This document shows positions 53,899-62,120 of a DNA stretch of 64,000 bases, piece after piece. The stretch spans positions 124,001-188,000 of the forward strand of contig CAISRB010000033.1 in assembly GCA_903887775.1 (NCBI GenBank). Reading direction: 5' to 3'. This stretch comes from an uncultured Bacteroidales bacterium. Lineage in GTDB: Bacteria; Bacteroidota; Bacteroidia; Bacteroidales; FEN-979. Positions within the stretch are counted from its first letter, which is position 1, and the number at the start of each line of letters is the position of its first letter. The notes under the pieces were generated by a model. It saw only the letters and a program-made list of their open reading frames with translations. It had not been told where the DNA came from and made no database searches. Both the position numbers and the translations under genes were made by a program.

Positions 53899-54621
53899 CT
53901 ATTTCAATTTATTTTTTCTGAATTTTAGCTTCTGACCGGGTTCCATCTTTTCTGTCGCATACTGGAAAATCAGACGGGCTGCGGAATCCTTCCACTTCAG
54001 AAGGAATCCTTCAGTGGGTTCGGATTGTTTTTTCCAGGCCTCCCTCAGGAACCATCCCAGCCCCTGGTGAACCACCCGTTCATTATCCATCATCATGATT
54101 TCAATAAATTCAAAATACGGTTCGAAATCAGACGCTTTCTTCATGGGTTTGATAAGCCCTACAACAGCAGCCCTTCTCTGAAACCTGTTTATTGCCTTTC
54201 TCCAGGATTTCAGCGAATCCATCGTCATCAGTTGACTTTTGATCATATCGGGGATTATCTCCCCGCATATCCAATCGGTATGGGCCCAGTTGTTAATCCC
54301 GACCCTGAACATTTGTTCCAGTGTCACGACAGTGCTTTCGTCCCACTGCTTCTGAATCTTTTTTAAAAGAAGCATCGCGATGGATGTCATTTCATACCTG
54401 GGTGATTGAACAAGGCGAATGCAGATTTTTTCGATGGATTCAGTGGTCATCCCGGGAACAGCGAGTATATCTTCGACCCTTTTGTTCAGGTTCTCAGAAC
54501 TCACTCCCCAGGCTTCATAGCCTTCCTTAAAATATTTGGAATATTTAAGAACGATCAGGGGATCTGCATTGGCTTCGCAGAAAGCTTCCGTTTCAGTGTA
54601 AATTTTTTCGGCGGAGATCAT
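53899..54621 (-). CDS. DNA alkylation repair protein, AlkD-like HEAT fold
   Basis: The 240-residue all-helical protein matches the AlkC/AlkD glycosylase group: YSKYFKEGYEAWGVSSENLNKRVEDI near the N-terminus, NNWAHTDWICGEIIPDM in the middle with the conserved Trp-Asp pair, and QGLGWFLREAWKKQ. AlkD-type enzymes remove positively charged alkylpurines without base flipping. The frame opens at 54675, but ATG 54621 (MISAEKIYTETEAF) fits the family start better. The Asp in TDWICGE is the expected catalytic acid. Confidence 0.85.
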   Translation of the reverse strand: MISAEKIYTETEAFCEANADPLIVLKYSKYFKEGYEAWGVSSENLNKRVEDILAVPGMTTESIEKICIRLVQSPRYEMTSIAMLLLKKIQKQWDESTVVTLEQMFRVGINNWAHTDWICGEIIPDMIKSQLMTMDSLKSWRKAINRFQRRAAVVGLIKPMKKASDFEPYFEFIEIMMMDNERVVHQGLGWFLREAWKKQSEPTEGFLLKWKDSAARLIFQYATEKMEPGQKLKFRKNKLK

Positions 54622-54750
54622 AATGTTGTTGCTTTTTCCTGAGAAATTCAGAATAAAATTATTGAGAAAAACCAATGATGTTTATGTTATTCAGATGACT
54701 GCGGATGAGGGAGCGTCGGCTGTCTGCCGCTGCATGGCCTTCACTGGTGT

Positions 54751-57393
54751 TCATCGGACTAGAGTTACTGTTCCCTGAATTTTTAATGTATTACCTGGTG
54801 AATCGGATAATTCATAAGTCGCTATATAAATATATGTTCCGGCAGGGCAGGGTGAACCTTTGCTGGTCCCGTCCCACCCGGTTTCCATATTATCGGTAAT
54901 AAAAACCTGTTGTCCCCAGCGGTCAAAAATACGCATAGTGAATTGTGACATCGCAGGTCCGAGGGGGTGGAAATATTTGTTCCCAACCAAGCTGCCGGGG
55001 GCAAAAGCGGTCGGAAAATAAATGCCCCCTGCACAGTAGTTTACGGTTGAAGTATCCAGCACGGCACAACTATCGTGGCTCACGCGAACCCAGTAAGTTC
55101 CCGGTTGCGTCACGGTAAACAGGGAATCCTTTGAACCGTCCTGCCACAGATAGGCAGCACCGGGAAAAGTGGCATGCAGCACAATGGAGGAACCTGCACA
55201 TAGTGAGGTATCCCTGGCAAGATGTATATTTATTGCCGGTTTCATGGCTATTCTTACTGTGTCCCCACCGGGGCAGTTGTTAACATCAACAGTATGCACC
55301 CAGTAACTGCCTGCCGTAGTGATCATAATGGTTTTTGAAGTTTCACCGGTACTCCACAGGAACGACGTGAAATTTTGCCCTGGATTCAGGATATACGATT
55401 GCCCTTCGCAGACTGCCGTATCGGGCTTCAGTTTCGTTGGGATTAATGGAAGAACCACAAGGTCAACAGTATCGTTCGCGGTACAACCTCTTTGCCCCAC
55501 CCGCACCCAGTATTTTCCTGATTGTTTGGCTGAAATACTGCGTGTGGTTTCATTGGTAGACCAAAGATAGGCACTATACCCGGGTCCTGCATCCAGGATT
55601 GCCTGGGGCCCTGGGCATACAGTCCGGTCGGGACCCAGGTCGGGGGGGGTAACAGGGGCAGAGATGGTAACAGGAAGGCTGACAATCGGGCTGGGGCTAC
55701 TGCTGCAATTAGTATTGGATCCGTAAACGGTGATGTTGCCCGGAGTGGCTGTGAGAGAAAAATTCAATGTGACTGTAGGAACGGTTGTGGTTTCAGAGGG
55801 CAGAAAGGTTACGCCCATGCCGGTATATCCCCAATGATATTCATCGGTGTTGGGATCTGCATTGACGGAAATGACAATTCCAGATGTGCCGGTGCAGGCT
55901 GTAAGAGGCCCGTCAACAAATGCCAGAAGCTTTGGACTCCGCCATTCAGCAACAGAGGGATAAGTGGAGCTGGAAGTCACGGTATACCACCAGGAATTAA
56001 TTGTATTAAGGTTGCCCCAGCCTCTTCCTGCCGAGGGCCATTTGTGGCAGCCAGGCGGGTAGATGACCGGGTTGGCACAGCCCCCTGTAAGAACGTTGGT
56101 TTTGACATCACCGGTGTTAGGCCCGTGACCTGCCTGGCAACCCACGCAGGTCCCGTCCCAGATGTTTGAATCGTCCCAGTAAACTTTAATCGGATTACCT
56201 GGGGGCGCAACCAGGGAAACAAGAATGCCGTAATCGCTGCCTTCAACATCATACAAAGGCAGATTTGTCAGCCCGTTAATATACGTGACTTCCAGCGCTA
56301 CTACCACATTATTGGGCACCTCAATCCCGCTGCCGTCCTTCCCGTCCCAGTGAATCGTATTGGGCCCCGGACTTACGGCCTGGTCCAGATTGCGGGAAAT
56401 ATAGGCAGATGGAGTAAAATCCAGCCGGATCTGGACATTGCCCGCTTTGTTGACATTTACTATGTAATCAATTGCCCCGTCACAGTTCCTGATGCCGGTG
56501 GGATCAGGCGGGATGATCTGCCCTAGAGTTGTGGCAATGGGAAAAACATTAGGGTCGGGAGAGCTCAGGAATATTTTATACTGGGGAAACAGGGCCTGTT
56601 GGTTGAACAGTGATTTCCTGTCGTCCACCCAGTTGGTGTTTCCACAGCCGGTCTGGTTGGCATACTGTATCCATCCGCCTCCATTCATACCGGCAAACTC
56701 CACAGAAGTAACAATGCCATCATCAGACAAAATATAATTTATGCTCGTAAAATCGCCGGAAGCGAACTGCCAGCCTTTCGAGAATAATCTTCCCGCTTTG
56801 ACCGAGGATGTTGTATTATCATAAATTGTTATGTCAAATAAAAAGAGCCAAAACCTGCTGTAATAGAATGAGCCATAATATTTCTGGGAAAACTCAATAT
56901 AATAGGTTCCTGCTTTTGGAGGCGTCCATTCTATCGCGTCGTAACCGTTTCCTGTGGACGATAACTGTTTAGGCCCGTCACAGGCCTCGTATAATCCCGG
57001 AATGAAGCCCGTTGTGCCTGCAGCTTTCGGAAGGTAATCCTCGGAATATACAACTGTCCCTGTGCTGTCACATATACGATATACGATATCCAACCCGGTA
57101 AGGGTATCTGAAGGAGAACCGTTAAACCCCATATAAACGATCTCATTTGTCCGCGCTCTAAAATAGAGTTTTGAATTGTCAGCTGCGCTATGGGTGGTAT
57201 CATATGCAGCAAACTGGGAACGTATACCATTTGTATCAGTGCAGTGATTGGTGAAATCGTTACACAAATAGAGGTAGGTTGACAAAAACTGGCAGTTTTT
57301 ATTCAGCTCCTTCGAACCTTCACAATAGCCCCCCGTTGAAATGAAAACCAGGAATATAATAAAGGCTGATATGAATAATCGAAACTGTTTCAT
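54751..57393 (-). CDS. Secreted Ig-like protein with type IX (type B) sorting domain
   Basis: The 880-residue protein (ATG 57393; a GTG at 57408 is also in frame) has a signal peptide, a long N-terminal beta-rich region with a FlgD-like segment (NVQIRLDFTPSAYIS ... GPNTIHWDGKDGSG), three Ig/PKD-like repeats each opening near DLGPDRTVCPG, KLKPDTAVCEG and HLARDTSLCAG, and a C-terminal domain YFPTAFAPGSLVGNKYFHPLG ending QGTVTLVR. That last domain is the gliding-motility-associated, type B signal read by the type IX secretion machine. The protein is therefore secreted to the cell surface or outside. Its function, perhaps adhesion, is not visible. Confidence 0.9.
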   Translation of the reverse strand: MKQFRLFISAFIIFLVFISTGGYCEGSKELNKNCQFLSTYLYLCNDFTNHCTDTNGIRSQFAAYDTTHSAADNSKLYFRARTNEIVYMGFNGSPSDTLTGLDIVYRICDSTGTVVYSEDYLPKAAGTTGFIPGLYEACDGPKQLSSTGNGYDAIEWTPPKAGTYYIEFSQKYYGSFYYSRFWLFLFDITIYDNTTSSVKAGRLFSKGWQFASGDFTSINYILSDDGIVTSVEFAGMNGGGWIQYANQTGCGNTNWVDDRKSLFNQQALFPQYKIFLSSPDPNVFPIATTLGQIIPPDPTGIRNCDGAIDYIVNVNKAGNVQIRLDFTPSAYISRNLDQAVSPGPNTIHWDGKDGSGIEVPNNVVVALEVTYINGLTNLPLYDVEGSDYGILVSLVAPPGNPIKVYWDDSNIWDGTCVGCQAGHGPNTGDVKTNVLTGGCANPVIYPPGCHKWPSAGRGWGNLNTINSWWYTVTSSSTYPSVAEWRSPKLLAFVDGPLTACTGTSGIVISVNADPNTDEYHWGYTGMGVTFLPSETTTVPTVTLNFSLTATPGNITVYGSNTNCSSSPSPIVSLPVTISAPVTPPDLGPDRTVCPGPQAILDAGPGYSAYLWSTNETTRSISAKQSGKYWVRVGQRGCTANDTVDLVVLPLIPTKLKPDTAVCEGQSYILNPGQNFTSFLWSTGETSKTIMITTAGSYWVHTVDVNNCPGGDTVRIAMKPAINIHLARDTSLCAGSSIVLHATFPGAAYLWQDGSKDSLFTVTQPGTYWVRVSHDSCAVLDTSTVNYCAGGIYFPTAFAPGSLVGNKYFHPLGPAMSQFTMRIFDRWGQQVFITDNMETGWDGTSKGSPCPAGTYIYIATYELSDSPGNTLKIQGTVTLVR

Positions 57394-57462
57394 GCAAAGC
57401 CCTAACACATTATATTATAAATTGCAGAATGACTGTCACATAACCATATGCTTCTCTCGCTT

Positions 57463-57515
57463 TTATTCGCACCAATTGTTTATTTCTATTGTGTGCTCAT
57501 TTCGGCTTCGCCGAA
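57463..57515. repeat. 53-bp hairpin repeat, intergenic copy
   Basis: This copy lies between alaS and the type IX-secreted gene. It shares 48 of 53 bases with a copy inside alaS (59020-59072) and ends in the hairpin TTCGGC-TTC-GCCGAA. Confidence 0.9.
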
Positions 57516-57539
57516 CGCTTTTAGCTTTTTATCTACTCT

Positions 57540-60236
57540 TTATACCGACATCACTATTTCCCTTGCTTTTTCCAGGGCTTTCAGAATACCGTCGGGGTTT
57601 TTGCCACCAGCAGTGGCGATATGTGGCTGCCCGCCACCTCCGCCCTGCACTTCTTTCGCAATGTTGCGGATAATATTACCGGCATTGAATTTGCCCTCCT
57701 TCACAAGCTCATCAGAAACGGCAACTGTAAGCCCGGCTTTGCCATCTGTTTCGTTGGCCAGAACAAGAAAAACCCGGTCTGTTGCAGTGCGTAATTCAAA
57801 AGCCAGGTTTTTAATGACTTCCGAGTCGGCATCCAGCTTTGCTGAAATAAAAGTGATGCCATTAATAAGTTCAGCTTTTTTAAGAAGTTCTTCCTTCAAC
57901 TGCCCGCCTTTGATTTTTCCCAGCTCGGCAGAGTCCTTTTTCAGGATCTGATTTTCTTCCACCAGGTTTTTCAGTCCTTTCATGAGATCTTTTGGATTCT
58001 TCAGGGTATCCGACAGCTCATCGAGCAGATGAAGCTTCTCATAGAACCAGTTTTCGGCTTTGCCGGCCGTGATGGCTTCAATTCTTCTTACTCCTGCAGC
58101 GATGGCGCTTTCCGAAATTATCCTGAACTGGCCGATCTGCCCGCTGGCGGAAACATGAGTGCCTCCGCAGAATTCAACTGAAAACGAAGGGTCGAATGTG
58201 ACTACCCTTACAAATTCTCCGTATTTTTCACCAAAAAGGGCCATTGCACCAAGTTTTTTTGCCTGTTCAATCGGCATTGCCCTTTCCTCATCAAGGGAGA
58301 TGTTTTCCCTGATCTTTGCATTGACTAATTTTTCCACGGCCTCGATCTCATCCCTGCTCATCCTTGCAAAGTGGGTAAAGTCGAATCTCAGGTGCTCCTC
58401 ATCCACCAATGATCCCTTTTGTTCAACATGGGTTCCAAGCACCCTGCGCAATGCAGCATGCATGAGATGTGTTGCCGAATGATTGTTAGCTGTATCCCTG
58501 CGCTTCACGGCATCCACCTCTGCTGTCACCGGCTCTGAAGGGTTCGCAGGAAGCATGGCAGAGATATGAATAATGAGATTGTTTTCTTTCAGTGTGTCGA
58601 GAATATCGATCTTAACTCCTTCCGAAATCAACCAGCCTTTGTCGCCAGCCTGTCCGCCCGATTCGGCGTAAAATGGTGTTTGTTGCAGAACAATCTGGTA
58701 AAGTTCCTGACCTTTGAATGTTACTTTCCTGTACTTTGTTATCTCTGTTTCAATTTTCAGGCTGTCATATCCTACAAATTCGGGCTCCTCAGCATCCTCA
58801 ACAAGAATAACCCAGTCTGACGTCTGCACGCTCGCAGCCTGCCTGGATCTTAATTTCTGCTGTTCAAGTCCTTTCTGGAAACCTTCCATATCGACAGTCC
58901 ATCCCGACTCACGGGCCATAAGCTGGGTTAAGTCAACCGGAAATCCGTAAGTATCGAATAACTCAAAAGCAAACGCCCCATCAATTTTATGCTCTGAATT
59001 CAATATTCCCTGTTCAGTATTATTCGCACCAATTGTTAATTTCATATGTGTGCTCATTTCGGCTGCGCCGAATGATTGTTCAATATGAGCATTAAACTTC
59101 TGTATCCCCATCGCCAGCGTCCTGAGAAACGCCGTCTCCTCTTCTTTCATCACATTGATGATTAATTCTTTCTGCGAAACAAGTTCAGGAAAGAAAGTTC
59201 CCATCTGGTTGATCAGCACAGGTACGAGGGAGTACAAAAATGGCTCCTTGAACCCAAGGAAGGTATAACCGTATCTAACAGCTCGTCTGAGTATTCGCCG
59301 TATCACATAACCGGCTTTGACATTTGAAGGCAACTGACCGTCTGCAATTGCAAATGAAATTGCACGAACATGGTCCGCGATCACTCTCATCGCAATATCG
59401 GCTTTGAGATCCTCTCCATATTCCTTTTCTGAAAGCTGCGCTATATGATGGATCAGCGGTTGAAAAACGTCGGTATCGTAATTGGATTTTTTATGTTGCA
59501 GGACCATGCACAAACGTTCAAACCCCATGCCGGTGTCAACATGCCGGGCAGGGAGCTCATTAAGCTTTCCGCCAGACTGCCTGTCATACTGAATGAATAC
59601 CAGGTTCCAGATCTCGATAACCAGCGGATCTCCTGAATTCACAAGCTGATGACCGGGTATCCTCCTGCGTTCCTCATCATCCCTGAGGTCAACATGAATT
59701 TCGCTGCAGGGTCCGCAGGGGCCTGTATCTCCCATTTCCCAGAAGTTATCCTTCTTCGAACCCATCAGGATGCGATCAACAGGGATATGAGCTTTCCAGT
59801 GATCATAAGCCTCAGAATCTTTGGCCAGCCCCTCTTTGAGATCGCCCTCAAAAACAGTTACATACATCCTGTCTTTCTGAATCTTCATGACTTCAGTCAG
59901 GAATTCCCATCCCCATTCAATGGCTTCCTTTTTAAAGTAATCACCGAACGACCAGTTCCCCAGCATCTCAAACATAGTATGATGGTATGTGTCGATGCCA
60001 ACTTCTTCAAGGTCGTTATGCTTGCCTGAAACCCTCAGGCATTTCTGGGTGTCGGCAACCCTTTTGAAAGCAGCTTCCCTGTTGCCGAGAAAAAGGTCTT
60101 TAAACTGGTTCATCCCGGCATTGGTGAACATCAATGTAGGGTCATTTTTAATGACCATAGGGGCAGATGGCACGATCTGGTGTTCTTTCGTTCTGAAGAA
60201 ATCAAGAAAGGCTTGACGTATGGCAGCTGAATTCAT
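57540..60236 (-). CDS. alaS: Alanyl-tRNA synthetase
   Basis: The 898-residue enzyme charges tRNA-Ala. It has the class II core (SAPMVIKNDPTLMFTNAGMNQFKDLFLG, GDTGPCGPCSEIH), the tRNA-binding helices, the editing domain with zinc ligands in NHSATHLMHAALR and CGGTHVSASGQIG, and the C-terminal GGGGGQPHIATAGG domain. Unusual: about 30 extra residues (approximately 386-415, FGAAEMSTHMKLTIGANN) just before FELFDTYGFPVDLT, encoded by a 53-bp repeat element and flanks. The reading frame and all known active-site motifs are intact. Transcribed from a promoter overlapping that of the M23 gene. Confidence 0.96.
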   Translation of the reverse strand: MNSAAIRQAFLDFFRTKEHQIVPSAPMVIKNDPTLMFTNAGMNQFKDLFLGNREAAFKRVADTQKCLRVSGKHNDLEEVGIDTYHHTMFEMLGNWSFGDYFKKEAIEWGWEFLTEVMKIQKDRMYVTVFEGDLKEGLAKDSEAYDHWKAHIPVDRILMGSKKDNFWEMGDTGPCGPCSEIHVDLRDDEERRRIPGHQLVNSGDPLVIEIWNLVFIQYDRQSGGKLNELPARHVDTGMGFERLCMVLQHKKSNYDTDVFQPLIHHIAQLSEKEYGEDLKADIAMRVIADHVRAISFAIADGQLPSNVKAGYVIRRILRRAVRYGYTFLGFKEPFLYSLVPVLINQMGTFFPELVSQKELIINVMKEEETAFLRTLAMGIQKFNAHIEQSFGAAEMSTHMKLTIGANNTEQGILNSEHKIDGAFAFELFDTYGFPVDLTQLMARESGWTVDMEGFQKGLEQQKLRSRQAASVQTSDWVILVEDAEEPEFVGYDSLKIETEITKYRKVTFKGQELYQIVLQQTPFYAESGGQAGDKGWLISEGVKIDILDTLKENNLIIHISAMLPANPSEPVTAEVDAVKRRDTANNHSATHLMHAALRRVLGTHVEQKGSLVDEEHLRFDFTHFARMSRDEIEAVEKLVNAKIRENISLDEERAMPIEQAKKLGAMALFGEKYGEFVRVVTFDPSFSVEFCGGTHVSASGQIGQFRIISESAIAAGVRRIEAITAGKAENWFYEKLHLLDELSDTLKNPKDLMKGLKNLVEENQILKKDSAELGKIKGGQLKEELLKKAELINGITFISAKLDADSEVIKNLAFELRTATDRVFLVLANETDGKAGLTVAVSDELVKEGKFNAGNIIRNIAKEVQGGGGGQPHIATAGGKNPDGILKALEKAREIVMSV
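59020..59072. repeat. 53-bp hairpin repeat, copy inside alaS
   Basis: Same element as 57463-57515, in the same orientation, here in frame within alaS. Its hairpin loop differs (TGC instead of TTC) but the TTCGGC/GCCGAA stem is preserved. Confidence 0.9.
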
Positions 60237-60300
60237 TTAAAATGAAGATTAACAATTCGTTAACAGGCTTTAACAATTTTTGTGAAATTGGAATCAACTG

Positions 60301-60308
60301 CAAAGTTA
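60301..60308 (-). promoter_or_regulatory. -7 box (TAACTTTG) of alaS
   Basis: TAACTTTG on the minus strand, 64 bp before the alaS ATG; overlapping divergent promoter region with the M23 gene. Confidence 0.6.
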
Positions 60309-60318
60309 ATTATTTACT

Positions 60319-60326
60319 TAATTTTG
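60319..60326 (+). promoter_or_regulatory. -7 box (TAATTTTG) of the M23 peptidase operon
   Basis: TAATTTTG on the plus strand, 46 bp before the ATG at 60373 and only 10 bp from the alaS box. Confidence 0.6.
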
Positions 60327-60372
60327 CATGAGTTAGCAATCCTATTTTAAGCGATTCTTTATTTCGCTGCGA

Positions 60373-61347
60373 ATGAGCAAGGTAAAATATAAATTCAATA
60401 AGAAATCCCTGACCTTCGACCGGGTGCAAACCACATTCCGGAAGAAGCTGTTGTATTTTTTTACCCATCTGTCGACGGGTGTGGTGTTTGCCGTTGCCAT
60501 GCTGCTGCTTGCATATAATTTCGTCGATTCGCCAAAGATGAAAGCCCAGAAAAGAGAAATTGAGCAGATGGCTTTTCAGTTCAGGATGCTGAACGACCAG
60601 CTTGACCGTGTTACAAAGGTTATAAAAGACCTCCAGGACAGGGATGACAATATTTACAGGGTGATTTTTGAAGCTGAACCCATTCCGGGTTCAATAAGGG
60701 AAGCTGGTATTGGCGGAATTGACCGTTATGAGAACCTGAAAGGGTATAATTATGAAGATTTAATGGTTGAGACATCCAAAAAAATGGATAAGATCCTTGG
60801 CCAGTTATATGTTCAGTCCAAATCGTTCGACGAGGTTTTTAAGATGGCTAAGAACAAGGAGCAGATGCTTGCCAGTATACCGGCCATTCAGCCCTTGAAC
60901 AATAAGGATCTCCGCAGGATAGGCTCTTATTTCGGAATGAGGGTTGACCCCTTTTACAAGGTCAGGAAATTTCATGAAGGCATGGATTTTACTGCGGCTG
61001 TCGGAACAGAGGTTTATGCTACAGGCAATGGTACTATTGAGTTTGCTGCAAGGGATGGAGAAGGCGGCTACGGTAATGAAGTTGTTATTGACCACGGCTA
61101 TACCTATAGGACCGTTTATGCGCATCTTTCAAGGATCTTTGTCAAGCCGGGGCAGAAAATACTCAGGGGGCAGATCATAGGGTATGTCGGAAACACAGGT
61201 AAATCGACCTCTCCCCATTTGCATTATGAAGTCCGTAAAAATTTTATTCCCCTCAACCCGGTTTACTTCTTCTTTAATGACATATCTCCTGAGCAGTTCC
61301 AGATGATGCTGAATCTTTCACAGCAGCCTTCCCAAACCATGGATTAA
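60373..61347 (+). CDS. M23 family zinc metallopeptidase, membrane-anchored
   Basis: The 324-residue protein has a membrane helix near residues 33-52 (STGVVFAVAMLLLAYNF), a periplasmic coiled coil (about 56-100), and a C-terminal LytM domain with the zinc set His201-x3-Asp205 (FHEGMDF) and His282-x-His284 (SPHLHYEVR). All four are intact, so it should be an active peptidoglycan endopeptidase rather than an EnvC-type activator. It heads a three-gene transcript with the MerR and alkyltransferase-like genes (gaps 9 and 7 bp). Confidence 0.92.
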   Translation: MSKVKYKFNKKSLTFDRVQTTFRKKLLYFFTHLSTGVVFAVAMLLLAYNFVDSPKMKAQKREIEQMAFQFRMLNDQLDRVTKVIKDLQDRDDNIYRVIFEAEPIPGSIREAGIGGIDRYENLKGYNYEDLMVETSKKMDKILGQLYVQSKSFDEVFKMAKNKEQMLASIPAIQPLNNKDLRRIGSYFGMRVDPFYKVRKFHEGMDFTAAVGTEVYATGNGTIEFAARDGEGGYGNEVVIDHGYTYRTVYAHLSRIFVKPGQKILRGQIIGYVGNTGKSTSPHLHYEVRKNFIPLNPVYFFFNDISPEQFQMMLNLSQQPSQTMD

Positions 61348-61356
61348 TATTCTTTT

Positions 61357-61692
61357 ATGTTGAAACCTGACTACAGAATTGAAAAGATCTATTACACTAT
61401 CGGTGAAGTGGCTGAACTATTTGAAGTGAATCAGTCGCTCATAAGATTCTGGGAGAAGGAATTCGACATCCTCAAACCACAGAAGAATAAGAAAGGGAAC
61501 AGGCTGTTTACAAAATCTGATCTTGAAAACCTGAGGCTTATTTACCACCTGGTCAAAGAAAGGGGATATACACTTCAGGGAGCCAGGGAGAAACTCAGGC
61601 AGAACCGGGAAAACGTTGTTAACACTATCCAGATCATTGATTCCCTGAACCAGGTTAAAGGATTCCTTCTGGAACTTAAAAAGGAATTATAG
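61357..61692 (+). CDS. MerR family transcriptional regulator
   Basis: The 111-residue protein has the MerR winged helix-turn-helix (YYTIGEVAELFEVNQSLIRFWEKEF, residues about 12-36; NRLFTKSDLENLRLIYHLVKERGYTLQGAREKL) and a short coiled coil for dimerisation, with no ligand-binding domain. Small MerR proteins of this type are constitutive DNA benders or respond to partners. Target unknown; its place between a cell-wall peptidase and a repair protein gives little guidance. Confidence 0.88.
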   Translation: MLKPDYRIEKIYYTIGEVAELFEVNQSLIRFWEKEFDILKPQKNKKGNRLFTKSDLENLRLIYHLVKERGYTLQGAREKLRQNRENVVNTIQIIDSLNQVKGFLLELKKEL

Positions 61693-61699
61693 CTCCTGC

Positions 61700-62044
61700 A
61701 TGCCATTAAAGGAATCATTTTTTGATGATGTTTATAAAGTGGTTGAGAAAATACCCTATGGCAGGGTGACGTCCTACGGTGCAATCGCTGAATTCCTTCG
61801 GTTACGCGGCTCTGCCAGGATGGTCGGATGGGCCATGAATGCTTCCCATACAAGCAATAAGAATATTCCCGCTCACCGCGTGGTCAACAGGAATGGACTG
61901 CTTACGGGAAAGCATCATTTCGGAGGTCCAAAGGTAATGCAGCAATTGCTGCAAAGCGAGGGGATCAAGGTGAAAGACAATAAGGTTGTGAAGTTTGACA
62001 AGTTGTTCTGGGACCCGAAAATTGAAATAACGAAAAGCGAGTAG
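61700..62044 (+). CDS. Alkyltransferase-like protein (MGMT fold, catalytic Cys replaced by Ala)
   Basis: The 114-residue protein keeps the DNA-binding half of O6-alkylguanine methyltransferase (GRVTSYGAIAEFLRLRGSARMVGWAMNAS) but reads IPAHRVVNRNG where the enzyme has IPCHRV, so position 58 is Ala. Alkyltransferase-like proteins bind alkylated guanine without removing the group and hand it to nucleotide excision repair. The last residues and stop codon are within a heptamer repeat array. No C-terminal truncation: length is normal for this family. Confidence 0.93.
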   Translation: MPLKESFFDDVYKVVEKIPYGRVTSYGAIAEFLRLRGSARMVGWAMNASHTSNKNIPAHRVVNRNGLLTGKHHFGGPKVMQQLLQSEGIKVKDNKVVKFDKLFWDPKIEITKSE

Positions 62045-62056
62045 CGAAAAGCGAAA
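62029..62056. repeat. AGCGARA heptamer array (4 copies)
   Basis: Four heptamers (AACGAAA, AGCGAGT, AGCGAAA, AGCGAAA) encode the end of the alkyltransferase-like protein, including its stop. Same unit as 49153-49187, 13 kb away. Confidence 0.85.
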
Positions 62057-62068
62057 TATTTCGCTTTT
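62047..62068. terminator. Palindromic terminator candidate after the alkyltransferase-like gene
   Basis: AAAAGCGAAAT is followed directly by its exact reverse complement, then by one further T, giving TTTTT. As a hairpin the centre must open to a loop of four, leaving a stem of about nine pairs. It could terminate the M23 operon before mrp. Confidence 0.55.
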
Positions 62069-62120
62069 TATATTTCGCATTTCGCTTTTAAATAGTAACA
62101 CAAATAATCATTAACCTAAA

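Noticed and set aside
57463-57515. Simple terminator downstream of alaS
   Set aside because: The same 53-bp element occurs inside alaS in frame, so it is a dispersed repeat rather than only a terminator.
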